From Fennellomyces sp. T-0311 (Eukaryota; Mucoromycota; Mucoromycetes; Mucorales; Lichtheimiaceae), in NCBI GenBank assembly GCA_025266875.1, contig JALLLT010000025.1, positions 434,001 through 498,000 on the forward strand: a stretch of DNA of 64,000 nt. Reading direction: 5' to 3'. The position numbers and the translations under genes were made by a program. This document shows, piece by piece, positions 33,782 through 44,677 of this stretch; within the stretch, counting starts at the first letter, position 1; each line of letters opens with the position of its first letter. The notes under the pieces are model-generated. The model had not been told where the DNA came from. It ran no database searches and worked only from the letters and a program-made list of their open reading frames with translations.

Positions 33782-35573
33782 TTATTTTGAAGGAGAGGCA
33801 CGATAAGCAGCAGGAGATGATGAAGACGACGAAGAGGATGATTGTTGTTGTTGTGGTTGCTGTGATCGTGTCGGCTCGTTATTGGTTTTGCCAGGCACCG
33901 GTGCCACATCAATCAGTCGCCAACGTTCCTTGGCGTAACCAGGCAACATGTTTGCAAGCGGTGGAATGGGTTCAACCTTTTCACTGGTAGGATACGCAAA
34001 GAATTTGTTGGATGGCAACGTGCCTCGATACGCTGATTCACGCAAAGGAAGACGATCCATGGCTGCTTCCACCGCCTCTGGATCTGTCAAATCCTTGGGT
34101 GACACCTTACTTGCCAATCGGTGCATGCGCTTTTCCAATGCTTTGGCTAAAAACTTGGTTAGATACAAACAACACGGTTCTTTGTTTTTTTTTCTTACCG
34201 ATCTTTCGTTCAGTTTCATCAATGTTGCCCCATCGCGCATCGCCCAAACCGAATCGATAATCTTGATACTGCGATAAATAGCCCAGCAATTCGTTATTCC
34301 GTTCCAAAATGCCTTCAATATCGTTTTCATCGTTGCCAATCAAATCATCCACATTGACATTGCCCTTTTGTGCCACTTGAACAATGGCATCCGCATCCAG
34401 TCCTTGTTCCTTTAACCACTGTGTATCGATTTCATCCGTCTTTTCGGTCGGAGCACTGTCCTCCTTGGCCAGTCCGTTGGATTGCATGGCTGATTTGGGT
34501 GGACTCGTTGGTTTGCCCAACGTTTGCAGATTGCGTTGCTTCTTTTCCCATTTACGGAACCGTTTGGCCACACGTCCCATATACGTGTTTTCGTAAGACA
34601 CGTTGGCGTGGTTGGAATCGCGCGTAGGTGCAAAGCTGGAAAACACGCCGTAATCTAGCCATTGAACTTTATATACAGGGTGAGCTTGATTCCATCCAAT
34701 CGGATGCATAATAACGTACTTGGAACAGTATGCTTATCCTCATGTCGATGTATTCTTGATGGAAATCGGGGCGGTGGCGGAACTGTGTTTTTTAATGTAG
34801 GAACATCTGTCGCAGCGGGTGTTGGGTATATAGCGAGTTCTTGGACACCAGCAGCTATATGCACAGCGGTTAGCCACTTATTATTATGCGAAAGCAAGAC
34901 GTACGAAGCTTTTCATGCTTATCAATCAATGAACTTGGTACTGCATCAGTGAACACGAAACCATCCATGGTCGATCGAAACAAGGCCACTTGCTGCTCCA
35001 TATCGTCGTCCTGATTGTCTTGGATATGGCCGAATTTCCGTTTCAACCGTTGGCTCTCAAAGTCAAGTGTCGCCATGGCAAATTCATGCAGTTTGTCCAA
35101 CGCCTCCCGACGTTGTGGTTGGCCTACCAATTTCGGCAGAGCCGAATGGAAAGCCAGCTGTAAATCATGCTATCAAAAGTGTGCGCCTGCAATTAATAGA
35201 GGCAGCTTGGTTATAGCATATCTAGATATATATACCTTGAATTCACCAATGCTGCTGTAACCATCGATTTTCGATTCGATCGTGTCCATGCAAATGGCAT
35301 CATTGCTGTCTAGTTCTTTTAACACGCCCTGTTTGTCGATTCTGGAAACTCGTTGATTTAGAACTATCAATCGATAGATTGCTTTTTGTCCCTTTTTTTT
35401 TACGTTGATAAAATGTCCAGGAATGGCTTCAAAACTTGCAACTCGCGTCGATCGTTGCCATTGGTGTGGGCATTTACTGGCTCTTCTTTATTTTTGGATG
35501 GATCTATCGATTGTTGATCATTATGCTGTTCGTCTGTCATGGTGTCGGTTGATGTTCGACGCGTAATGGGCAT
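33782..35573 (-). CDS. RSC58/BRD7-9-like chromatin-remodelling subunit
   Basis: Exons 35573-35404, 35341-35236, 35169-34905, 34854-34720, 34666-34199 and 34146-33782 join in frame to 502 residues. The N-terminal third (LKPFLDILST...LDSNDAICMDTIESKIDGY...HDLQLAFHSALPKLVG) has the size and hydrophobic pattern of a degenerate bromodomain. The middle has PIQWLDYGVFSSFAPTRDSN with SYENTYMGR, and then LGYLSQYQDYRFGLGD...KVSPKDLTDPEAVEAAMDRL, a layout like fungal Rsc58. The C-terminus is Gln- and Ser-rich, low complexity. Rsc58 is a core subunit of the RSC nucleosome remodeller. The assignment rests on remembered motif likeness and needs a profile search; gene structure is more certain than name. 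Confidence 0.6.
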
Positions 35574-38454
35574 CGTTTTTTTTTCCACAAATCCAAAGGT
35601 GTTGAGGTTTCCAGACGGATAGCGGAAAAAAAAGTCAAGTGCGACCCGACCTTCAAGCTAAACTGAATTTGAAATTCGCCTCGCAAGCTGCTATTCGTGG
35701 TCGTTGTTGTCAGAACGCATCTATGGCATTATGATTCTATGTGTTGCATTGTTTCCTGCTGTTCAATGGGATGTAACACAGTTTTTATATCCAAGAACCA
35801 CAGTAGCGCTTATCCACGCAACATGGCTGTAACAAGCTTTGTCTTTTCATCCTCTATTGAGCCGTTCTCCTTAATGAAGAAAATAACTCGATTCAGCTCA
35901 TCAAGAACGCTGGCTTGATTGCTCTATGTACAAGACGAATTATAGGAGGGCTAAAACAGGTTACCAACAATGTAAAAACCAGGGGGGTTGTTGTATTTTT
36001 TGAGACAACTGCAGCAATAGCAATAGAATGGTGATGTCAAGCAGCCCTATTTCATTGTGCACGTCTGCGCTTTGACCTAGGAGCCAGATGGCGATAAAGA
36101 GAAAAAGAGCATCTGTATGTAATAACTTGCATCGATCAGTTTGCTCAGAAATTGATGAAGTAATTGCAAGTCTCGTGTGAAACGAACAAGCACTTTGAAA
36201 TGAAAACCCGACCTGTCATCTAGTTGACTTTTGGGTTTACACTAAAAAACAAAAATCTGAGACATTTTAAATAACGGATAGTTCATATTACGAGCGAAAC
36301 CATTTTAAAGAGAGATGCTCATCATCTACGAGTGGTTTCCAAGTTCAACGGATCAATAAGCCAAGGTTACACTCCAGCTTGTAACCACAGAAGTCTATTT
36401 TTCTATTCTCTCGGAAAACTTTCCTCGTCGTCGTTGCACATTCCCGATGGCTTATTCAACAAAGGCATTTTGTTCCAAATTTAAAAAGCAACAAGTTGCC
36501 TGTTTTTTTTACCTGTTCGGGAAACGATGGAATTCATTTCTATATGAGAAATCAGATCAACTGCTGCAAAGTCGGGGTTCAGTAAAACTGTTATACGTCC
36601 GGTTGGAATGGCCTCACTTTTTTTTTCTTAAAAAAAAAAAAATAAAGTGGTAGAGTCCGACCCTTGTATACGTACCGTCAAAAATCTAGAACATGCATTA
36701 TGAGAGAGAGAGCAAAGGTCACCCAGACGACTAAGTTTATAAATGAATCATATGACGACAAAATGTACTTGACGGCAAGTATTGATTTGCCAAAAGAAAA
36801 CATGCGCGGACATCTCTCTCTATTTCTGCAGATAATACGTAATTAATGTAATCGGATTAATGCATATGTGTGTTGCTATGTGTGCAAACACCGAGGGCTG
36901 CCACTTTTACGCATTTGCCGAAATGCCGACTTTCACCTTCACTGCATAAAGATACATATATACGTACGCACATTTGCAACAACAAAGCTGCTTGTCGTCG
37001 ATCATAAAACATATAAATTTGGAATTGGACCGAGGAAGGTGTACCTGTTTTTTTTTGCAACAAATTAAACATGGTGCTATACTCGTATACGTGCACAAGA
37101 ACCCCCGTCACACAAGAGAAGTTAGTGGTCAGGTTACCTTTTCCAGGCCAAACGGCGTGTAAGGGGATGGTTGGTAAAAAGTAAACTAGGGGAGCTATAT
37201 TCTTTTTTTTTTCATTACCTTAAAAACCATGCGGCCTCGAAAAGGAGAAAGAAAACGTCATTTTTTTTTTCAACACACATAAAGTCTCCCTTTGAACGAA
37301 TATGATCGGACTTGTCAAACGAGACGTAGCAATCATGTTATTCAATGGCTTGCAAAAAAGTCGCTTGGCGGCACTTTAATACGCACTTTATAAAGGAATA
37401 GAAACTTGCTTTTATTCGAATGACGCTATTGTACATGTATTTTTTTTTGCGCCGATCGCTCTTTTTGAAGGAGGGAGGGGATTGTGGTTGGTGAGTGCAA
37501 TATATCGTGATATGGATTTACTATAACGTTTCTGGAAAGTAATTGTCCACGTGCAACGTGTCAGATAACCTGTTACAGGAACGGAACGATGGATTGATAT
37601 CTACAATGATTTTGTGACATCCAATTTCACTTTATAGATGGAATGGACGGCATCACAAAGCGCGAGTGCGTGTGCAGGAATCATTGGAAGAGCCAGAGAA
37701 GGAGCAGCGAGCGCTTGTTTGGGGGATCGTAAAGGGTCCCTTTTATTACTCAATATGGACCAGCACCCGTCTGTTTCCACCCATTCTTTTTTTCTTACCT
37801 TATTCACCCACACGGCCAGCAAGAGCACCGGGCCAAGGGGCAGCTTGAAAGCGATGGGTTTTGTCAATTGCAAACAACAAGAAGCAAAGGGCACAGTCAA
37901 CACAAGCCAGATCTTGGTTACACAAGCCGCGTGAGCGCGTGTGCAGACGTAATTCCGACGGTTCTTGTTGACTCTGTTCTCTTACTTTTCTTTTCTCTCT
38001 TCTTTTCTCTCTTCTCTTCTCTCTCTCTTGTTATATTTCTTTGGCAGCAAAATATCCCTTACGTCCCTCTTTATTTTTGCGCTTGCCCGAGAAATTCCTT
38101 CCCCCTTGCAAGTTACAATTTTTTTATATAGCACACTCCACCGCCCTACAGACCACTCTTTCGAGAGCAGCGTATATACATCCCAAAAAGCCAACTTTCT
38201 ATATAATTGCTGGCCTGATTTTTTTATATAACGAGTATATATACAGATATACATATATATCCACCACAGCAAGCGCCGTTACCAGGTAACCCACCTTTTT
38301 TTCTCGACGCACTTTAGCCCAAAAAACCGATCGGTAATGAACCCTTTTTTTTTGTATCTCTCTTGGAACATGTTCGATCTAGGAAGCTTCTTTTCAACCT
38401 GACGCTCTACTCCAATCATTGTCCAGCATTTTTTAATCACTAAAGAAAATCGTC
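35574..38454. promoter_or_regulatory. 2.9-kb gene-free region between divergent genes
   Basis: Contains upstream regions of the RSC58-like gene (minus) and the Rrm4-like gene (plus). Homopolymer T/A runs abound (36617-36640, 37203, 37261, 37441). A pyrimidine-only tract of about 50 nt lies at 37980-38032, and TATA-rich DNA at 38120-38255 precedes the Rrm4-like gene. Open frames are short and unconvincing. Confidence 0.5.
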
Positions 38455-41400
38455 ATGGCGGATGCATACCCCTTCCATCAACCAATCATTCGGCTGCCCA
38501 AAAGCAAAACAAGCTCCACTTCCACGCGGAGCAATCGACAAGATTCCATTTCGCTTGGCATGGGCGAGCCAAAGGATACAATTGTAACCGATACCCTTTA
38601 TTTCGATGGACTTGCTGGTGTAATCACTGAGACTGAGATTCGCAACTTGCTGCACAATTGCCAGCCTACCGAGTAAGTTGACATGGATGCGTATCCAAGG
38701 GAAAAATACACCTTAAATTAAAAAAACCTTGTGTGTTATTTTGGCAGGATTGTGATCCATCCCAACGGCACTGGTCATTTACGGTTCGCAGAGGCTAAAA
38801 CGGGTAATGTAAAAAACAACAACAGCAAGGAGTTGAGTGAGAGAGAGAGAGAGAGACACGCGAATGGCTGACGAGTTTTATAGCGGATAGAGTGTACTCT
38901 TTGTACAACGGATTCACATTTCCAAACAATAACAGCAAGCTGCAGTTCCGCATATCGCAAGATGGCAGCTTTGAACACGAGGCTAAGGGTCCGATTCTGC
39001 ATGTGAAAAACCTGCCTCTCAAGATCGACAATAATGCCCTGTATGATCTATTCCGACCGTTCGGGCCATTGAGTTTATGCAAGCCGATTGTGGAGGGCAA
39101 AACATTTCGAGGCACCGCCTTTGTGCAGTACTTTTTCCAAGGTGACTCGGACGAAGCACTGCATCATATGGTAAGTTTTTTTTTTGCGACACAGGTCCCG
39201 GGACAAGAGTGGTTCGGATCATCTGACCCTTTAAAAAACTTTTTTTATATAGCACAACAAGATGCTGGAAGGCAATGTAATGTAAGTTATTATTCTTTTC
39301 TTAGTTTGGGGGGAAACCCTGGTGTCTAGGGGTCACCACGGGCATCGAGCCAACTCTACGAACTGGTGCGGGGGGAGAGCGCGGGGGGTGCGCGGGAGGC
39401 TTTTTCTCTTGTGTGTGTGCCGGCGCTGGGGAGGGAAAGCGGAGAGACCAAGAGAGTGCGAGCGAGTGCGACCCATATTGATTCGACGGAAAAGATCAGT
39501 TGCTTGCAAAGAAAGAACATGAAGGCGAGCGAGCAATAGAGAAGGGGAAAACACGTTGCCAAAGATCATAAAGTACTCACTTTCTTCCCTTTTTCTCTCT
39601 TTTCCTCTTTACCTTTCCCTCCAACCGTTTCTTAGCGACGTTGCCTCGTTCATGCCAACCAAAGCCCGTACTGCCACCACACCCTCCACCGATCGAAGCA
39701 GCAAGAATGTAAGTAATTTTTCAATTTACGAGCTTTGTTTACCAAACAAATGAAGCCTTTCTCTCTTTCTAAACTGTTTCCACCGCGTCATCACATACAC
39801 ACATACACACACACAAAACTCACGTTTCCTCCCCCTCTATCATTTTTATATGTATCCTTGGTTTTTCATGTTGTTGTCGCTCAAGCAGTCCGCCACACCG
39901 ACGCCTTCCAACGACAAGACCGAGTCGGGCTACGTCGACTACATGAACCTTTACATTAAGAATCTGGATCCCGCCGTCACCAACAATGACCTGTTCAACA
40001 TGTTTCGAAAGTTCGGTCGCATTATCTCTGCAAGAGTCATGAGTAACCCGCAGACAGGCCAGTCCAAGGGGTATGGCTTTGTGAGTTATGACAAGGTGGA
40101 GGAGGCAACGGCCGCCCTGGCTGAGATGAACGGCAAGGTCATTGGTGCCAAGCAACTGATTGTTGCGTATCATGAACCCAAAAAACCTCGACAGGAAAAA
40201 CAACATCATACACAGCCACAGCATAATAATAACAACTCTTCGCCTGTCGCCAACACGATTCAGCCCTTTATGGGCCCAATTGGGACGCCTGTGCGCACTC
40301 CTCCCCATGCTTCAGAATATGGCTCAAACCACTCCACGGCCGCTGCAGCTGCCGCAGCCGTGGTTGCAGCTTCGGCCACAAATCCATCTGCCGGCATGGG
40401 TGCGCCTTATTCTTCGCATGAAAACAGACATCCTTACGATATGCCCATGCCGTCGGTCCCTGTCAGCAGTATGTTGCCGTGGCTATACGACTGGAAACAT
40501 GGAAAAAAAAAACCTCTAACACGCATCCACTTTTTTTTCAAATCTAGTGCCATCGCAAGTGAACGGTTTGGGAATTGACAACGTGGACCAAATTGCCATG
40601 ACGATGAAATCCGTCGGACAAAAGCGTCCTTCGCCACCACATCCGGTGCATCGAAAGGTATTTAGTTGTATATTTGTTATTTTGGTATACTCATCTGCAG
40701 CTTACCATTAGTTTTCTGCAGCTGAGTCTAACTTTGGACAGCACCCTCTGCGTCTATCGCCGCCATTTTCCAGCTCTCCCATGTCTGGGGTCAGCAGTAC
40801 AGTTCCATCCTTGGTATCGTTGGCTTCGGGATTAAATGTTCAACCACGACCCAACTTGCCACCGCATCATCATCATCATCAACAACCACAACAACAGCAA
40901 CAAGATTACAGAAATAATGGTCGCCCCACGCTGCGACGCAAAGGTTCGCTCGAATCGGTCAGCTCGGTCATGACGGAATCGAGTGCATCGGTACAACGAC
41001 AACGGTTGATGGAGGCTGTTTCTCGATGCGGTGATTATGGCAAATCATTACCAGATATCGTTGATATGCTTTTGACGTTAAAGCGCAAGGAACGATCACT
41101 TTGTTTGTTCAACCATGACTTTTTGAGAGAGAAAATTCAACTGGCTCTGGATGCCTTGGATACATTCAACGAGGACGACGATGATGAAGAAGAGTTGGAT
41201 GATTATGATCAAGCCATGTAAGTTACCGACAATTCGCTGGTATGCATGCTGTACTGAATCAAGAGTCATCAGCAGACCCCCAGGCGACATTACACCGTTG
41301 CCAAGTAATAATAGCCATAGCCCGTTGGCATCGGTTCCATCTTTGATGAGGCAAGCACCACCACAGCGCGTATCCAAAGCCATCCCCATTGTCGCGCCCC

Positions 41401-41811
41401 CGCCTGAACCCGCAAAATCCCCATCACCCAACAACAATAACGTAGTAATGAAAAAGCCCTTGACAACGACCAATGGAACAAGCAGTAGTAGCAGTAACGG
41501 CCATCCCCAGAGCCAGGAGGTTGAACAGTTACTTTCTTCGCTTGAGGGCAAGCCTGTTCATGAGAAGAAGCAGCAGTTGGGCGACAGACTCTTTCCCCTT
41601 GTCAAGGTAAAGGATAAGGAAAAAAAAAGTCATCAAGCGGGGGGAAAAGGTTTATTAATGCAAAAATATGCAGGCAACGGGAACCAAACACGCGCCCAAG
41701 GTCACCATCCGTTTGCTGGACACCATCGATCTCCACGAACTGGCACATCTCATGTACGATAAAGACCAGCTGAAGGAACGCGTGGAGGTTGCATTTGCGG
41801 CGTTAAAGTGA
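38455..41811 (+). CDS. rrm4: Rrm4-like RNA-binding protein: three RRMs and C-terminal MLLE domains
   Basis: Ten exons (38455-38672, 38748-38803, 38884-39170, 39253-39281, 39636-39708, 39889-40468, 40548-40657, 40712-41217, 41273-41606, 41674-41811) close in frame to 776 residues. RRM1 is divergent (TDTLYFDGLAGVITETEIRN). RRM2 has GPILHVKNLPLKIDNNALYD and FRGTAFVQYF. RRM3 is clearest: LYIKNLDPAVTNNDLFNMF, then GQSKGYGFVSY. Linkers are rich in Asn, Gln, His, Ser and Ala. A first MLLE-like region is QRLMEAVSRCGDYGKSLPDI...FLREKIQLALDAL, and the second is VEQLLSSLEGKPVHEKKQQL...TIRLLDTIDLHELAHLMYD. Three RRMs followed by MLLE domains, at this length, is the design of Ustilago Rrm4, which carries mRNA on early endosomes; a Pab1-like relative is the alternative. 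An extra exon might replace the last codons through a GTGAAA donor at 41809. Confidence 0.8.
39282..39635 (+). other. Long G-rich intron in the Rrm4-like gene
   Basis: This intron is 354 nt, about six times the usual length here. It contains runs of six G at about 39370 and 39382 plus further G-runs, so a G-quadruplex in the transcript is possible. It follows a 29-nt exon. Confidence 0.6.
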
Positions 41812-42111
41812 AAAAACTCTTATATATATCCTCTTCTCTGATATCCTTCTTTCTTCTCTCTTGTCTATCTTTCTCTTTTTCTCTTTATTAATTTGTTGAA
41901 CTACAAACAGGCTGCAGTCAGGCGGTAACAACATTGTAATATCTACAGGATGAATAACCCACATTTATGGCTATATTTCGTTTTTTTTTACTTCTTCGCA
42001 TAGTGCACCAAAAGGGGAGTCCACGTGTCCTATGCACGTGATACGGGCTTTTCCTTGTTCCAAAGGGAAAAAGAGTTTAAACTTTCTTTCTTTGCATCTG
42101 AGGCCAACTTA
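41812..42111. other. Spacer, possible 5' exon of the next gene
   Basis: Starts with TATA and CT-rich DNA. An open stretch at 42004-42111 (VHVSYARDTGFSLFQREKEF...) runs in frame into the next gene and could be a 5' exon, but no ATG fits. Confidence 0.4.
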
Positions 42112-43245
42112 ATGCTAGGTCACGATCCGGGGGTTGGTTGTTTGTGGAAGGAGTACCTTGGCCAATCTAACACCCGTTTTGCAATTGCAGAACGACGCAA
42201 AGCGACTGAATAGTTTTCTGCAAGAATGCCGCACATTAGGTGGTCTCCGCGTACGTTCTTTTCTTTTTATCCAACACGTACATAAAACTAAAAGCCTAAA
42301 AGGGCTTTAAACATTTCGAAGTGTTTATGCGTGGACGCGAAGAACTGCTCTTGCTGATTCCATCCAGTCCTGGCCACAAATATGAAGCTTCCACACTAAT
42401 GCCAAAACAAGTTCATGCTCATTCGCCGCTGTATGACTCACAGCATACACCGTAAGTGTCTCATCCATGTGGGGTTTGGTGATGAGGGGTTCTTTCTTTT
42501 TATTTTTACAAGTTATCGAAAAGACGACCGGAACGTATGCCGATCAATCCGAGCGATCAGGAACTGAAAAAGGTACACGTACCCAGACAGGCGATGCGCG
42601 TGTTAATAACTTGTTCCGGCTTAGTTGCCAGACACCACCGTGCTTTTGATCACAGGATACTCGAGATACAAATGCCCTTACATCTATGTAAGTATCATCG
42701 GACTTTCGGTGAGGGGAGTTTACGCGCTAATACCGGGACCATTAGATACGATCCTCTGCCGAAGAAGATGAGCTGTCGGATGCCCCCTTACATCTAGAAA
42801 CAACAGAAATGTGGAGGAGAAAAGGTACAACGCACTGGAGTGTGAATGAAAAGTATAGAAGCTCAAACAGAAAGGTGATTAGATGTACCTCTATGGGAGA
42901 TGGTATTGGAGGTGCTTGGACTGGTAATGACCTCATGTCCCTCCAATCCATTCCAGCTGGACCACGCGTATTTGGAGGCTTTGCCCGTCGAGGAATCTGT
43001 GCTCTTAACAGGCGCACTGTTAAACTTTTTGCAAAACATATGGATTCAAGCAGATCCAAGCAAAGAATTCGTGGATGCAGGTAAAAAAAAAGTTTCGCTC
43101 GGTGACCGCAATTCGGTATCCAAGATACTAACGACGTTGCCATGCAGTGTATGAAGACATCAAGGCACTCCAAACGCGCCATCTCAGTGCCATGTATGAT
43201 TACACCACTTTGAACTTTAACTTGGAACAGCAAGTCGCAAATTAA
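42112..43245 (+). CDS. Unrecognised eight-exon protein
   Basis: Exons 42112-42132, 42191-42250, 42303-42451, 42524-42572, 42625-42687, 42746-42874, 42957-43080 and 43148-43245 close in frame to about 230 residues. The introns carry normal splice sites; the first has a CTAAC branch. Segments: NDAKRLNSFLQECRTLGGLR, HFEVFMRGREELLLLIPSSP, PINPSDQELKKLPDTTVLLI, SAEEDELSDAPLHLETTEMW, then a helical C-terminus YLEALPVEESVLLTGALLNF...VYEDIKALQTRHLSAMYDYT. The first exon is very short, and the start is uncertain. There are no membrane segments. I do not recognise the family. The helical C-terminus suggests a protein-interaction role; this is inference only. Confidence 0.55.
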
Positions 43246-43320
43246 AAGACGCGTGTAACCTATTCTATTCTTATTATTGTTTTTCTTACACACATATACA
43301 CACATAACTATAATAATAAT

Positions 43321-44550
43321 ATGAATGACGAGTCTCCATCACCGCCACCCTTACCGATTCAGTTTCAGTTACTATACAACTGGGACGCCAGTGTGGAACA
43401 TGACGCGTTGTTGAAAAACAAGATCCGCATGTTTCCCACATTCAAGTGCGAGTGGCATGGTACCTCCATATACCGGTTGATCGACCACGACCTGGACCAA
43501 CATTGCATTTCGGCTGGACAGCTATGGAAGTCATGCGGACTGACCATAACAGAAGGGCTGTTTCTATTCAAACTATCGTTATCCGATTACCAGATTGACT
43601 TTTTGCTACCTCATTTCCCGTTCTGCGATATTTGGGTATCACTGACCAAGGCGCGACATATGGCCAGCGTGCTGGGGATTGAATCGGAAATGGAGAATCT
43701 GCTGACGACCGACTTGGACGAAGCGTTTTCCTCGGACAATATGAGCCGGAACGAATTGGTTCATAATTGGAAAGTCGAGCGCATACCTAATGCCATGTAT
43801 TCGACACGTGCGCTTCTCGAGACGTGCGCCGAATCCATCGAACTGCTGGGCAATCGCAAAATCCGGACGCAAATCTCGCGCGTGCGTCAGCCCGGGATGG
43901 TGTGCAAGGACCGGCTGGAGAACGGTTTGGTGCGGTGGGCAGCGGCGGCGTATGAGGCATTTCATAAGGAAGAGGAGGACAAGTCGATGGCGAACGCAAT
44001 GTGGGACGTTATGCAAGGACTGCTGTATGATTTGCAAACATTGGCGTTGAATGGAGCACCAACGTCATCTCGGGTATTGTCGGACAGCATGGTGGTCGGC
44101 AACATGCCGCTCAAACGCGAGTATCTGGATCAAGGTCGACCGCTGCAAGACATATACATGGCCTCCATGGCGGAAAAGCTGCATAATGAAACGCAGGCGT
44201 TGGCATTGCTTTCCGCATCGCTGGGACGGATAAAGTCAAGCCATAGCAGCACAAACAACAGCGAATATCAGAGCCCGATACCGCAACAAGCTCCGCCGTC
44301 TGGTGTCGATCCACAAATGATGTTGCACGACCGAATGGATTCGCTCGAGCAGGAAATTTACCGCATGAAACGCAAATACAAGCGGCGAACCGACGACATG
44401 GAGTCCGAGTTCCAAGAGTTGCAGCAGCAGATCCTGGCGTTGGAGGCCTGGAAGATCCGTAACGAGCGGTCGCGCAAGAGCGAGCGGATATGGATCTTGA
44501 TGATATCATTGTCCTTGGCTGTCGGTCTGTGGGCATTCGGAGCAAGGTAG
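43321..44550 (+). CDS. bqt4: Bqt4-like APSES-domain protein with C-terminal membrane anchor
   Basis: A single 1,230-nt exon codes for 409 residues. The N-terminal 120 residues have APSES/KilA-N features: a hydrophobic strand (TSIYRLIDHDLDQHCISAGQ), LWKSCGLTITEG, and the helix IWVSLTKARHMASVLGIESE, as in APSES domains where (I/V)W(V/I)xLxxA is conserved. A middle helical region follows, then a coiled coil (MDSLEQEIYRMKRKYKRRTD...LQQQILALEAW), and a final hydrophobic helix IWILMISLSLAVGLWAF with almost nothing after it. This matches fission-yeast Bqt4, an inner nuclear membrane protein that tethers telomeres through Rap1, in order of parts and length. Sequence identity is probably low, so the name is tentative. 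It has no intron, unlike its neighbours. Confidence 0.65.
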   Translation: MNDESPSPPPLPIQFQLLYNWDASVEHDALLKNKIRMFPTFKCEWHGTSIYRLIDHDLDQHCISAGQLWKSCGLTITEGLFLFKLSLSDYQIDFLLPHFPFCDIWVSLTKARHMASVLGIESEMENLLTTDLDEAFSSDNMSRNELVHNWKVERIPNAMYSTRALLETCAESIELLGNRKIRTQISRVRQPGMVCKDRLENGLVRWAAAAYEAFHKEEEDKSMANAMWDVMQGLLYDLQTLALNGAPTSSRVLSDSMVVGNMPLKREYLDQGRPLQDIYMASMAEKLHNETQALALLSASLGRIKSSHSSTNNSEYQSPIPQQAPPSGVDPQMMLHDRMDSLEQEIYRMKRKYKRRTDDMESEFQELQQQILALEAWKIRNERSRKSERIWILMISLSLAVGLWAFGAR

Positions 44551-44677
44551 TTAGCGTTGTGTCACCAAGATCGCCTCCTCCTTCAAAATTGCATATTTCC
44601 CTCTCATTTCCAGCCATATATTAGTCTACGCTCCCTTTTCCCTTTCCTAATCGCCCGCCCCCCTCTCCTTTCTTTGC

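Noticed and set aside
36600..36650. T9...A12 inverted pair as a terminator hairpin
   Set aside because: Only homopolymer pairing; such runs are everywhere in these spacers.
42742..43305. 187-codon minus-strand frame
   Set aside because: Overlaps the eight-exon orphan on the other strand and runs through its introns; low-complexity start.
44111..44617. 168-codon minus-strand frame
   Set aside because: Antisense to the Bqt4-like single exon.
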